NCBI RefSeq assembly: GCF_018417535.1
Contig: NZ_CP070978.1
Location: 62,001 to 126,000, forward strand
Direction of reading: 5' to 3'
Length of the DNA: 64,000 nt
DNA from: Burkholderia pyrrocinia
GTDB taxonomy: Bacteria; Pseudomonadota; Gammaproteobacteria; Burkholderiales; Burkholderiaceae
Each line of letters begins with the position of its first letter. Position 1 is the stretch's first letter. Of this stretch, positions 1 to 7,658 are shown one piece after another. The notes beneath the pieces were generated by a model. The model made no database searches. It was not told the origin of the DNA and worked only from the letters and a program-made list of their open reading frames with translations. Both the position numbers and the translations under genes were made by a program.

Positions 1-51
1 TGTGAGTGCGGCGGCGCGAAAGCGATGAAGCCATCACCGAAGGAGCCGCGG

Positions 52-435
52 ATGAAGATGCGACGAAACGGAATCGCGACGATCGTCTGCCTGCTGCTGG
101 CAGCTGGCGCCCATGCGCAGGGCAGCCGCACGGCGGCGGGTGCGGCCATCCCTGCGCCGGCCAGTCCGGGTTCGGCTGCGAAGCCGGTGTGCGTCGACGC
201 GGAAGTCGACGGCAAGCGCGCGCTGTCGTACGACTGCCTGAGCCAGCAACTGAAGCCGAAGGCCGACCCGCAGACGGGCGCATCGCAGACGGATTCGGAG
301 CGGCTGTCGAAGCAGCCGTCGAACCGTCTCGGCACGTTCAACCTGTCGACCGAGCGGAACCGCTTCGGCTCGAACTGGGGCCGGTCGGTGACGCCGCAGC
401 GGCCCGATGCGCCGGTCGCGGTGCCGCCGAAGTGA
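52..435 (+). CDS. Hypothetical exported protein
   Basis: About 127 residues if translation starts at the ATG at 52, which sits 6 nt after AGGAG (41-45); an upstream ATG at 25 has no comparable site. The N-terminus is a short basic stretch followed by a hydrophobic segment ending in AGAHAQ, a plausible Sec signal peptide cleaved after Ala. The mature part is rich in Ala, Pro, Ser and Arg, has a single Cys pair (residues near VCVDAE and YDCLSQ) and no recognised catalytic motif. It precedes the DegP-like protease by 76 nt on the same strand, so an envelope role is likely, but no function can be assigned. Confidence 0.6.
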   Translation: MKMRRNGIATIVCLLLAAGAHAQGSRTAAGAAIPAPASPGSAAKPVCVDAEVDGKRALSYDCLSQQLKPKADPQTGASQTDSERLSKQPSNRLGTFNLSTERNRFGSNWGRSVTPQRPDAPVAVPPK

Positions 436-511
436 TGCATGCGGCCGGTCGCGCGGCGCGGGCATCGATGAGCCGGCGGCGTTCCGGTGCAAACCGACGA
501 GGATCAGCGAC

Positions 512-1927
512 ATGAAAGCGGGCAAGCACACGGGCCGGGCGGTGGTGCTGCGGGCGATCGCGGGCGTGTTCGCGTTCGCCTGCGCGTGCTCGACGGCACC
601 GGCCGTGGAGCGATCCGTGCAGGCGGGGGCCGCACCGCCGACCGTCGCGCTGCCGAACTTCGCCGCGCTGGTCCGGCGCGTCGGCCCGGCCGTCGTCAAC
701 ATCAGCGTCACGCGCGAAGTCACGCAGATGGGCATCCAGTTGCCGCCCGGCATCGCGCCCGATCATCCGCTCGCACCGTTTCTCGCGCGGCGCGTGATCG
801 GCAACCGCGAGGAAGTGAGTCTCGGCTCCGGCTTCATCGTCAGTGCTGACGGCGTGATCCTGACCAACCGGCACGTGGTCGGCGATGCGGCCGACATCGA
901 CGTGAAGCTGACCGACAAGCGCCAGTTCAAGGGGCGCGTGATCGGCAGCGATCCCGTGTCCGACGTCGCGGTGATCCGCATCGACGCGCACAACCTGCCG
1001 GTCGTCGAGACCGGCGACCCCGCGCGCACGGAGGTCGGCGACTGGGTGATGGCGATCGGTTCGCCGTACGGGTTCGCGAACACGGTCACGCAGGGCATCG
1101 TCAGCGCGAAATCGCGCTCGTTGCCCGGCGAGCGCGCGATTCCGTTCATCCAGACCGACGTGCCGATCAACCCCGGTAATTCGGGCGGCCCGCTGTTCGA
1201 CCTGGGCGGCCGCGTGATCGCGATCAACTCGATGATCTTCTCGAAGACGGGCGGTTATCAGGGGCTCGCGTTCGCGATCCCGATCGACATCGCGCTCGAC
1301 GTGAAGGACCAGTTGCTGCGGACCGGCAAGGTCACGCGCGGCCGGCTCGGCGTGGCCGTGCAGGAAGTGAGCCAGGCGCTCGCGCGTTCGTTCGGCCTCG
1401 CGAGCCCGGACGGCGCGTTGATCACGATGGTCGAGCCGGACGGCCCGGCCGCGCATGCGGGCCTGCAGGCGGGCGACGTCGTGCTCGCGGTCGACGGCAA
1501 GCCGGTTGCCGAATCGGCGGACCTGCTCGGCACGGTCGCGGGCATGCGTGCCGGGCGGCAGGCCGACCTGCTCGTGTGGCGCGCGGGCCGGGCGATGCAC
1601 GTGGTCGCGACGGTCGGCGCATTCGACAGCGGCACGGCGTCGACCGGCGGCGAGCAAGGGCCCGCGCGGTTCGGGCTCGCGCTGCGCGCGGCGACGGAAC
1701 AGGAACGCCAGCGGCTCGGCGTCGGCCAGGCGCTCGTCGTCGAGCAGGCGAGCGGCCAGGCCGCCCGCGCGGGTTTGCAGCCGGGTGACATCGTGCTGTC
1801 GGTGAATGGCACGCCGGTCGCGAGCATCGGCGCGCTGATGACCGAGATCGACGCCGCGCACGGCAACGTCGCGCTGCTGGTCCAGCGCGGCGGCACGCGG
1901 CTGTATGTGCCGATCGAGATCGGGTGA
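512..1927 (+). CDS. DegP/HtrA-like periplasmic serine endoprotease
   Basis: 471 residues from the ATG at 512, preceded by GAGGA. An upstream in-frame start would add a non-hydrophobic leader before the signal-like segment (residues 10-30). The trypsin-like domain carries the triad His121 (TNRHVVGD), Asp151 (SDVAVI) and Ser224 (NPGNSGGP). Two PDZ domains follow, at roughly 265-355 and 385-470, as in Do/DegQ proteins that degrade or refold misfolded envelope proteins. The length and two-PDZ layout match the family. It lies between two small exported proteins of unknown function on the same strand, suggesting an envelope maintenance cluster. Family assignment is firm, but DegP versus DegQ versus MucD is not resolved. 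Confidence 0.9.
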   Translation: MKAGKHTGRAVVLRAIAGVFAFACACSTAPAVERSVQAGAAPPTVALPNFAALVRRVGPAVVNISVTREVTQMGIQLPPGIAPDHPLAPFLARRVIGNREEVSLGSGFIVSADGVILTNRHVVGDAADIDVKLTDKRQFKGRVIGSDPVSDVAVIRIDAHNLPVVETGDPARTEVGDWVMAIGSPYGFANTVTQGIVSAKSRSLPGERAIPFIQTDVPINPGNSGGPLFDLGGRVIAINSMIFSKTGGYQGLAFAIPIDIALDVKDQLLRTGKVTRGRLGVAVQEVSQALARSFGLASPDGALITMVEPDGPAAHAGLQAGDVVLAVDGKPVAESADLLGTVAGMRAGRQADLLVWRAGRAMHVVATVGAFDSGTASTGGEQGPARFGLALRAATEQERQRLGVGQALVVEQASGQAARAGLQPGDIVLSVNGTPVASIGALMTEIDAAHGNVALLVQRGGTRLYVPIEIG

Positions 1928-2044
1928 GCGGGCGAAACCAGGCGGCACGAGGGCAGCACGAGGGCAATGCGAGGGCAACGCGAGGGCAACGCGAAGGCCG
2001 CGCACGAAACGGCGCGCAGGCGATTCGTCGAAACGGGAGGCGGG

Positions 2045-2527
2045 ATGAAGCGAATGCAGGAGTGGGGCGCATCCGGATGGCTGCGGGCGATCGTCGTCGC
2101 ATCGGCGCTGGCCGCGTGTGCCGCGCCGGCCGCCGCGCAGACGGCCGACGTGCCGCAGACGTGGATCCGTTACGGGCAGCTCGCCGGGCAGCAGTTCCAG
2201 GCGTGGCTCGAAGCGGACGGCGACGCGGCCGACCGGCTGCACCGCTATCTCGAGGCGCGCGTGCTGAACGCGAGCGCCGATGCGCCGCCGCCCGCGATCG
2301 TCGTGCGCGCGTGGATCGGCGCGAACGGCGCCGTCACGCGCGTCGAATTCGCGTCGCTGGGCGATCCGGACGCGGATGCGACGCTGCGGCAACTGCTCAT
2401 GGCCGGCGGCCCGCTGGCCGAGCCGCCGCCGCCCGACATGCTGCAGCCGTTGCGCGTGCGCCTGCGGCTCGCGCCGAATCCTGACGCGGCCGCCGCCGCA
2501 CCGGCGTCGGCCGCGCGCACGCCGTGA
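2045..2527 (+). CDS. Exported protein with TonB C-terminal-like domain
   Basis: 160 residues from the ATG at 2045, directly after a GGGAGGCGGG purine stretch. The ATG 78 nt upstream lies in a repetitive 'cgagggcaacg' stretch and lacks a ribosome site. The N-terminus has a signal peptide ending in AAPAAAQ. The central and C-terminal part (VRAWIGANGAVTRVEFASLG followed by a short alternating segment) resembles the beta-alpha-beta C-terminal fold of TonB-like 'energy transducer' proteins, which in small Burkholderia proteins can occur without the TonB membrane anchor. No Pro-rich TonB spacer is present, so true TonB function is unlikely. It ends in an Ala/Pro-rich tail. Confidence 0.6.
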   Translation: MKRMQEWGASGWLRAIVVASALAACAAPAAAQTADVPQTWIRYGQLAGQQFQAWLEADGDAADRLHRYLEARVLNASADAPPPAIVVRAWIGANGAVTRVEFASLGDPDADATLRQLLMAGGPLAEPPPPDMLQPLRVRLRLAPNPDAAAAAPASAARTP

Positions 2528-2624
2528 CGCCCGGGCCGGCCGATATCGGCGGATATCGTAATAAGATATGAGGTTATTGCGTTGGCGGGGCGACGATGCC
2601 CTTTTTCCTTAAAAGGACCTACCC

Positions 2625-3104
2625 ATGCAACTGACCCAGTTAGGCGGCCATGTCGCCCAATCCGGCTTCGCCGAAAAGCAGAAACATGCGCAAGCGCTGA
2701 TGTACGGCATGGCCGACATCAACGAGTACGTATCCGGCGGCGTCTGCTACGACGCCGCGGCCTATGTCCGGTACCTGCTGCGCGGCGACGCGATGATCGC
2801 GCCCGGTGCGCTGCTCGACACGATCGGTCAGCACTGGAGGACGCGGTTCAACTTCGAGACCGGCGATCAGTGGGACGGCCACGCCAGCATTCCGGCGGGA
2901 ACTGCGGTCGGTTTCTCTCGCGGCGGCAATGTCTTTCATGCCGCGATCGCGGTCGGCGGCAGCCGGATCCGGGCCGTGAACGGCGGCCGTCTGGGCAGCG
3001 GATGGATGTATGCGGTCGATCTTGCCCGGGTGCTTGAGGAGGATGCGGCCGGCGGCTTTACGTACGACCGCGCGAACATCCGGGTCCACCTGTCGCGCCT
3101 GTAG
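2625..3104 (+). CDS. Small cysteine-peptidase-like protein, no signal peptide
   Basis: 159 residues; the ATG at 2625 follows AAAAGGA (2611-2617). No signal peptide or membrane segment is visible. Cys41 starts a helix (GGVCYDAAAYVRY), His105 lies on a predicted strand (FHAAIAVGG) and Asn119 follows on the next strand (AVNGG). This Cys-helix, His-strand, polar-strand order is the arrangement of papain-like/NlpC-P60 peptidases. That is inference from pattern only, and I do not recognise a named family. It is separately transcribed, with an AT-richer upstream region at 2550-2600. Alternatives are an amidase-type secreted effector or an unrelated fold. Confidence 0.55.
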   Translation: MQLTQLGGHVAQSGFAEKQKHAQALMYGMADINEYVSGGVCYDAAAYVRYLLRGDAMIAPGALLDTIGQHWRTRFNFETGDQWDGHASIPAGTAVGFSRGGNVFHAAIAVGGSRIRAVNGGRLGSGWMYAVDLARVLEEDAAGGFTYDRANIRVHLSRL

Positions 3105-3392
3105 GCTACGCGGCGTCGACTACCGCGCCGGTCGCCGTCTTTCAGCCGCCCGAAGCGGGCAACGGCAGGGCGGCCGGGTTCCCGCCGTTCGGCGATTTCC
3201 GCATGGCGTTGCGCTGTCCATCGCTGCTATCCTCTCGACCGTGAAAGACTCTGCATGGGGTCGTGGATGCGCATGCGGCATCGCGGCGAAGCGCACGGGT
3301 GCGAGCCTGCGCGCGCGCTGGAGTAGCATGACTGAATATCCACGACGTTCCATGACCTGTTTCGTGACTGATTTCCTTCCGTCCATGTCCAC

Positions 3393-4286
3393 ATGGTCAA
3401 GACAACGATGAGCGGTGCACCCGATCCTGCCGCTACCGGCGACGACGAATCGTCCGGCGGCGCTTCGTCCTATCTGGTGCCGGGGCTCGAACGCGGGCTG
3501 CGAATCCTCGCCGAATTCTCGGCGCGCGAGCCTGTGCTCGGCGCGCCCGAGCTGTCGAAGCGCATCGGCATCCCGCGCACGACCACGTTCCGCCTGCTGC
3601 AGACGCTCGAGGCGCTCGGTTTCCTCGAGCGCGTGAACGGCGACCGTTATTTCCGCCTCGGCGTCGGCGTGCTGCGGCTCGGCTTCGAATACCTGAACTC
3701 GCTCGAGCTGACCGATCTCGGCGCGCCCGTGCTCGAACGGCTGCGCGATTCCACCGGCTTCTCGACGCACCTGCTGATCCGCGACCAGCGCGACGTCGTG
3801 TTCGTCGCGAAGGCGCAGAGCAATGCGTCGATGTTCGGTTCGGTGAAGGTGCATGTCGGCACGCGCTTGCCGGCGCATGCGACCGTGCACGGCCACGTGC
3901 TGATGGGCGACCTGACGCGCGACGCGCTGCGCCAGCTCTATCCGGAAAAGCGGCTCGAGCAGTTCACCGAGCGCACGCCGGGCACCGTCGACGAACTGTA
4001 CGAACGCGTGCGCCATTACGCGCGGCTCGGTTATGCGGTCAGCGAGGCGGCGTTCGAAAGCGGCATCTCGGCCGTGACCGCGCCCGTGCGCGATCATTCG
4101 GGCTCGATCGTCGCGGCGATCACGGCGACGGTGCCGCGCTCGGAGATCGGCGAGGCCGGCGAGAAGGAACGGCTCGTCGAAGCCGTGTGCGGCGCGGCGG
4201 TCGACCTGTCGCAGCGCCTGAACTACCGTCCGCTCGAAAGCGACCCGACGTTCGCGCACGCGCGCCACAAGGTCGCGATGTTCTGA
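3393..4286 (+). CDS. IclR-family transcriptional regulator (copy 1)
   Basis: 297 residues with the IclR layout: N-terminal winged helix (residues ~30-90, LSKRIGIPRTTTFRLLQTLE) and C-terminal effector-binding domain (~105-275, with HLLIRDQRDVVFVAK and RLPAHATVHGHVLM). An internal ATG at 3408 is an alternative start, and neither has a clear ribosome site. It is convergent with the porin gene and shares a bidirectional terminator with it. It is a close paralogue of the IclR protein at 9973. IclR proteins commonly repress or activate aromatic catabolism genes by binding palindromes near promoters, so it is a candidate reader of the TGTTCC-N6-GGAACA sites at 5556 and 5841. Confidence 0.92.
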   Translation: MVKTTMSGAPDPAATGDDESSGGASSYLVPGLERGLRILAEFSAREPVLGAPELSKRIGIPRTTTFRLLQTLEALGFLERVNGDRYFRLGVGVLRLGFEYLNSLELTDLGAPVLERLRDSTGFSTHLLIRDQRDVVFVAKAQSNASMFGSVKVHVGTRLPAHATVHGHVLMGDLTRDALRQLYPEKRLEQFTERTPGTVDELYERVRHYARLGYAVSEAAFESGISAVTAPVRDHSGSIVAAITATVPRSEIGEAGEKERLVEAVCGAAVDLSQRLNYRPLESDPTFAHARHKVAMF

Positions 4287-4312
4287 CGCGCGGGCGACGC
4301 ATCCGGCTTCGT

Positions 4313-4350
4313 AAACGACAAGAGCGGCCCGAGGGCCGCTCTTGTCGTTT
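4313..4350. terminator. Bidirectional terminator between iclR and porin genes
   Basis: A perfect 18-bp inverted repeat (left arm 4313-4330, right arm 4333-4350) with A and T runs at its two ends. It sits between the convergent iclR copy 1 and porin genes, so it can end transcription from both sides. Confidence 0.85.
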
Positions 4351-4374
4351 CGGATGCCGAACGCCCGAAACCGC

Positions 4375-5454
4375 TCAGAACGAGTGGTGAATCCCGGTGA
4401 GCACGATCACCTGGTTCGCGGTGCTCGATACGCCGGCCGTGAAGAACGCGGCCTTCGCGCCGCCCGAACCGTGTTCATACAACACGTTCGCATAGAGCTG
4501 CGTGCGCTTCGACAGCGCATAGATGTCGCCGAGCTCGACCTGCGTCCAGCGGCGGCCGGCCAGCGTCGTGGTCGCCGCGCCGCCCGCGATCGTGTTGAAC
4601 GCGCTGCTGCGGTAGTTCACGCCTGCGTCATAGCTCTGGAACGTATCCGAATGGCCGTTCGACTGCATCTTCGTGCGCGTGTAGAGGCCGTGCACGAGGA
4701 AGTCGCCGAACTGGTACGACGCGCCCGCGCCGATGTTCTCGACCTTGTTCGCGATATAGCCGTTCGCGGTGTTCTGCCCCTGGAACGAAGCGATGCCCGT
4801 CTGGCCGATCAGGATCGAGCGGTCGTGTTCGTTCGAGTAGACGGCCGACGCCTTGAACGGCCCGTTCGCATAGTTCAGCGCGACGCCGACCGACTTGCCG
4901 GTCGAGAAGTTCGTCGTGTTGCCGAGCGCCAGCGTCGCCGCGGCCGAGAAGCCCGCGTAGGTCGGCGAACGGTACTTCACCGAATTGTTGTACGGCACGT
5001 TGCCGGTCGCGGCGAGTCCGTCGATGTTGCCGGGGTGGAATGCGTACCAGCTCAGCGCGAGGTAGGCCGTGCTGAGCGGATCGAGATAGTCGAACGACAG
5101 CGGCGTCTGGCGGCCGAGCGTCAGCGTGCCGTAGCGCTCCGAGCTGAGGCCGACGAATGCCGCGCGGTTCCAGATCGTGTTCGCGGTCGCGAACTGGCCG
5201 TTGTTCGTATAGAAGCCGTTTTCGAGCTGGAAGATCGCCGACAGGCCGTCGCCGAGGTCTTCCTTGCCTTTCAGGCCCCACCGATCGGGCTGCGTGTTGC
5301 CCTGGATCATCGCCCACTTCGCGTGGCCGCCGACGTTGTTCACGTACGCGATGCCCGCATCCAGGCTGCCGTACAGCACCACGCTGCTCTGTGCCCACGC
5401 GCCCGACACGGCGCCCAATCCGATCACTGCTGCTGCTACCGCATGCTTGACCAT
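4375..5454 (-). CDS. Gram-negative porin (Burkholderia OmpC-like trimeric porin)
   Basis: 359 residues, the usual size for 16-stranded beta-proteobacterial porins. A signal peptide ends at GAWAQSS and is followed by the family start SVVLYGSLDAGIAYV. The sequence alternates in beta-strand pattern throughout, with NKVENIGAGASYQFG-type motifs, and ends in Phe (IHHSF), the BAM recognition signal. It is transcribed divergently from the Rieske operon and carries its own operator with the same arms (5556-5573), so it probably supplies outer-membrane entry for the substrate of that pathway. Substrate specificity cannot be read from sequence. Confidence 0.93.
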   Translation of the reverse strand: MVKHAVAAAVIGLGAVSGAWAQSSVVLYGSLDAGIAYVNNVGGHAKWAMIQGNTQPDRWGLKGKEDLGDGLSAIFQLENGFYTNNGQFATANTIWNRAAFVGLSSERYGTLTLGRQTPLSFDYLDPLSTAYLALSWYAFHPGNIDGLAATGNVPYNNSVKYRSPTYAGFSAAATLALGNTTNFSTGKSVGVALNYANGPFKASAVYSNEHDRSILIGQTGIASFQGQNTANGYIANKVENIGAGASYQFGDFLVHGLYTRTKMQSNGHSDTFQSYDAGVNYRSSAFNTIAGGAATTTLAGRRWTQVELGDIYALSKRTQLYANVLYEHGSGGAKAAFFTAGVSSTANQVIVLTGIHHSF

Positions 5455-5555
5455 TTGATCTCCTGACTCTCCAACCTGATGAAAACGTGCCGTGGCGGCA
5501 TGCGTAGGGACGGCCGGCCGTCACGCGTGTTCCACTGCCGGATGGGCATTTTGTA

Positions 5556-5573
5556 TGTTCCATATAAGGAACA
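5556..5573. promoter_or_regulatory. Operator TGTTCC-N6-GGAACA, porin side
   Basis: A perfect 6-bp inverted repeat, TGTTCC-ATATAA-GGAACA. It lies about 14-31 nt downstream of the start point predicted from the minus-strand promoter at 5594-5621. The same arms and spacing recur at 5841-5858. It is proposed as a binding site for one of the two IclR regulators nearby. Confidence 0.65.
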
Positions 5574-5593
5574 ATGTGCCTCTGGTGGAATGA

Positions 5594-5621
5594 AGTATAG
5601 AGGTGTCATGTCCGTGATCAA
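5594..5621 (-). promoter_or_regulatory. Predicted sigma70 promoter of the porin gene
   Basis: On the minus strand, TTGATC (complement of 5616-5621) and TATACT (complement of 5594-5599) are separated by 16 bp. The predicted start is near 5587, giving a leader of about 130 nt before the porin ATG. Confidence 0.5.
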
Positions 5622-5794
5622 AAATAATTTTTTCGGGACGGATGGGCTCCGGGACGATGTCCGGGACCGGTGCGCGAAGCCCGTAAAAAGGGTATAACTC
5701 CCCGACACACAACAACAAATTACATTTGATGCGGTAGATGGAGGTGATCGCCGACTCGACGGTCGGTGTTTTCCCTAGGGCATGCAGCTTTTTG

Positions 5795-5823
5795 TTTTAC
5801 TCATGGAAAGTCGCTCCTATAAT
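5795..5823 (+). promoter_or_regulatory. Predicted sigma70 promoter of the Rieske operon
   Basis: TATAAT at 5818-5823 is a perfect -10 hexamer, with a weaker -35 (TTTTAC, 5795-5800) 17 bp upstream. The predicted start is near 5830. The weak -35 is consistent with a regulated promoter. Confidence 0.55.
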
Positions 5824-5840
5824 CACCATCCATAAACTGA

Positions 5841-5858
5841 TGTTCCTGATATGGAACA
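5841..5858. promoter_or_regulatory. Operator TGTTCC-N6-GGAACA, Rieske side
   Basis: TGTTCC-TGATAT-GGAACA, with the same arms and spacer length as the site at 5556-5573. It covers about +11 to +28 of the predicted transcript, a position expected for repression. Confidence 0.65.
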
Positions 5859-5901
5859 AGCGACAAGCAAACCGAGAGTCGATCAGAAGGAAGGGTGTGA
5901 G

Positions 5902-6219
5902 ATGTCTGAACAATGGATTTGCGCCGGGCACGCCGGCGCGCTGTCGGAAGACACGCCGATCGAGTTCAAGCGGACCGACGGCGTCGAAATCGGGATCTAC
6001 CGCGTCGGCGACGACGTGTATGCGCTCGAGAACGTGTGCCCGCATGCGTACGCGCTGCTGACGCAGGGGTTCGTCGACGAAGGCACGGTCGAATGCCCGC
6101 TGCACGAGGCCGTGTTCGACATCAAGACGGGCGAATGCCTGAAGGGTCCGGGCGGACGCGCGCTGAAGCAGTACGCGGTGCGCCTCGCCGGCGAGGAAAT
6201 CCAGATCAAGGTGGAATGA
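5902..6219 (+). CDS. Rieske-type [2Fe-2S] ferredoxin
   Basis: 105 residues from the ATG at 5902, which follows an AAGGAAGG-type site; the upstream ATG at 5851 overlaps the operator. The cluster ligands are Cys46-Pro-His48 and Cys65-x2-His68 (NVCPHAY ... VECPLHE). Its size matches BphA3/CarAc-type ferredoxins that carry electrons from a reductase to a Rieske oxygenase. The matching oxygenase is at 6588 and a suitable reductase at 16638, so this is the first gene of a three-component system. It is followed after 1 nt by the recombinase-like HTH gene. Confidence 0.93.
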   Translation: MSEQWICAGHAGALSEDTPIEFKRTDGVEIGIYRVGDDVYALENVCPHAYALLTQGFVDEGTVECPLHEAVFDIKTGECLKGPGGRALKQYAVRLAGEEIQIKVE

Positions 6220-6220
6220 C

Positions 6221-6532
6221 ATGAAAGAAGCGACCGTCAACTTCAATCCCTTCCTGAAGCCGTGGGTGGCGCCTCAGCCGAACAACGTCGCCGGCAAGGG
6301 GCAGATCGAGATCCCCGGTCAGGTCGAGAACCGGATCTGGCAGAACCGCAAGGCCGAGCCGACCCAGTACGAGAACGACCTCGGCGATGCGCTCGAACGC
6401 GTGTTCGAAGCCGGCGCGACCGAGCTGGACGACGTCGTCGCGGGCCTGAACCGCATCGGCTTCCGCGCGCCGGACGGCACGCCGTGGACACCGGAGCGCT
6501 TCCGCGCCGAAATGGCCGCGCTCGCGGAATGA
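6221..6532 (+). CDS. Recombinase-like helix-turn-helix domain protein
   Basis: 103 residues beginning 1 nt after the ferredoxin stop, so translation is probably coupled. The N-terminal half is extended and Pro/Asn-rich (FNPFLKPWVAPQPNN). The C-terminal half is helical and ends in a short resolvase-like HTH (LNRIGFRAPDGTPWTPERF). Small proteins of this kind are, as far as I recall, annotated next to Rieske oxygenases. No recombinase catalytic residues are present. A role as accessory or assembly subunit of the oxygenase is more plausible than DNA recombination, but this is inference. Confidence 0.7.
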   Translation: MKEATVNFNPFLKPWVAPQPNNVAGKGQIEIPGQVENRIWQNRKAEPTQYENDLGDALERVFEAGATELDDVVAGLNRIGFRAPDGTPWTPERFRAEMAALAE

Positions 6533-6587
6533 CCGCGCCGAGCGCGTGACCCGCCGACCCGACGACAACCGCATCCGGAGCACACTG

Positions 6588-7658
6588 ATGACGTCCCCCG
6601 CACAACACGCTTCCCAACACGACCCGGTCCGTGACTATCTCGACCGCGGCATCAAGAACTACTGGTATCCCGTCGCGCCGAGCTGGCAGGTGTCGAATGC
6701 CCCCGTCGGCCTGACGCGCCTGTCCGAGCAGATCGTGCTGTGGCGCGATCACGACGGCAAGGTTCACGCACTCGAAGATCGCTGCCCGCACCGCGGCGCG
6801 CGGCTGTCGCTCGGCTGGAACCTCGGCGGCAGCATCGCCTGCTGGTATCACGGCATCGAGATCGGCGGTGACGGCACGGTCGACAAGGTGCCGGCCGTCG
6901 CGAACTGCCCGCTCGAAGGCATGAAGTGCGTGAAGTCCTATCCGGTCGAAGAGAAGGCCGGCGCGATCTTCCTGTGGTTCGGCGACGAAGCGCACGGCGA
7001 GCCGGCGCCGCTGAACCTGCCCGAGGAACTGGTCGCCGACGAGTACGGCCACTTCCTGTGCGTGTCGAACTGGAAGTGCAATTACCAGTACGCGATCGAC
7101 AACGTAATGGACCCGATGCACGGCGCGTACCTGCACGCGACGTCGCACTCGATGGCCGAAGGCGACAAGCAGGCCGACATGCGCGTGCGCAAGACGGAAA
7201 CCGGCCTGATGTTCGAGAAGATCGGCCAGCGCGACGTGAACTTCGACTGGGTCGAGCTCGGCGAAACCGGCTGCCTGTGGATGCGTCTCGCGATTCCGTA
7301 CAAGCAGAAGTTCGGCCCGGGCGGCAACTTCGGGATCATCGGCTTCGCGACGCCGGTCGACGGCGACAACTGCCAGGTCTACTTCTGGCGCACGCGCAAG
7401 GTCAGCGGCTGGCAGCGCGACGTGTGGCGCTTCATGTACCGCAACCGCCTCGAAGGGCTGCACTGGGACGTGCTCGAGCAGGACCGCTACGTCCTCGAAA
7501 GCCTCGCGCCGCAGGCGCGCGATCACGAATACCTGTACCAGCACGACGTCGGCATCACGCGCGTGCGCCGGATGCTGCGCCAGCGCGCGCAGGAACACCT
7601 GACCGCGCTTGATGCGCATCGCGCGACGCAGGCCGCTTCGGAGCCCGCGAATGGTTGA
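6588..7658 (+). CDS. Rieske non-haem iron oxygenase, alpha subunit
   Basis: 356 residues from the ATG at 6588 (CCGGAG upstream). The Rieske domain has Cys66-x-His68 and Cys85-x2-His88 (RCPHRG ... CWYHGIE). The catalytic domain shows the mononuclear iron site NVMDPMHGAYLH, with Asp175 bridging and His178/His183 as ligands. No beta-subunit gene follows, so it probably forms an alpha3 trimer like carbazole or phthalate-type oxygenases. Its partners would be the ferredoxin (5902) and the reductase (16638). It likely starts ring hydroxylation or angular attack on the pathway substrate; the substrate is unknown. It overlaps the next gene by 8 nt. Confidence 0.92.
   Translation: MTSPAQHASQHDPVRDYLDRGIKNYWYPVAPSWQVSNAPVGLTRLSEQIVLWRDHDGKVHALEDRCPHRGARLSLGWNLGGSIACWYHGIEIGGDGTVDKVPAVANCPLEGMKCVKSYPVEEKAGAIFLWFGDEAHGEPAPLNLPEELVADEYGHFLCVSNWKCNYQYAIDNVMDPMHGAYLHATSHSMAEGDKQADMRVRKTETGLMFEKIGQRDVNFDWVELGETGCLWMRLAIPYKQKFGPGGNFGIIGFATPVDGDNCQVYFWRTRKVSGWQRDVWRFMYRNRLEGLHWDVLEQDRYVLESLAPQARDHEYLYQHDVGITRVRRMLRQRAQEHLTALDAHRATQAASEPANG

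Noticed and set aside
338..2392. 684-codon minus-strand open frame
   Set aside because: Shadow of the DegP-like and TonB-like genes.
2553..2569. Short inverted repeat ATATC/GATAT before the gene at 2625
   Set aside because: Arms of 5 bp are too short to call an operator in an AT-richer stretch.
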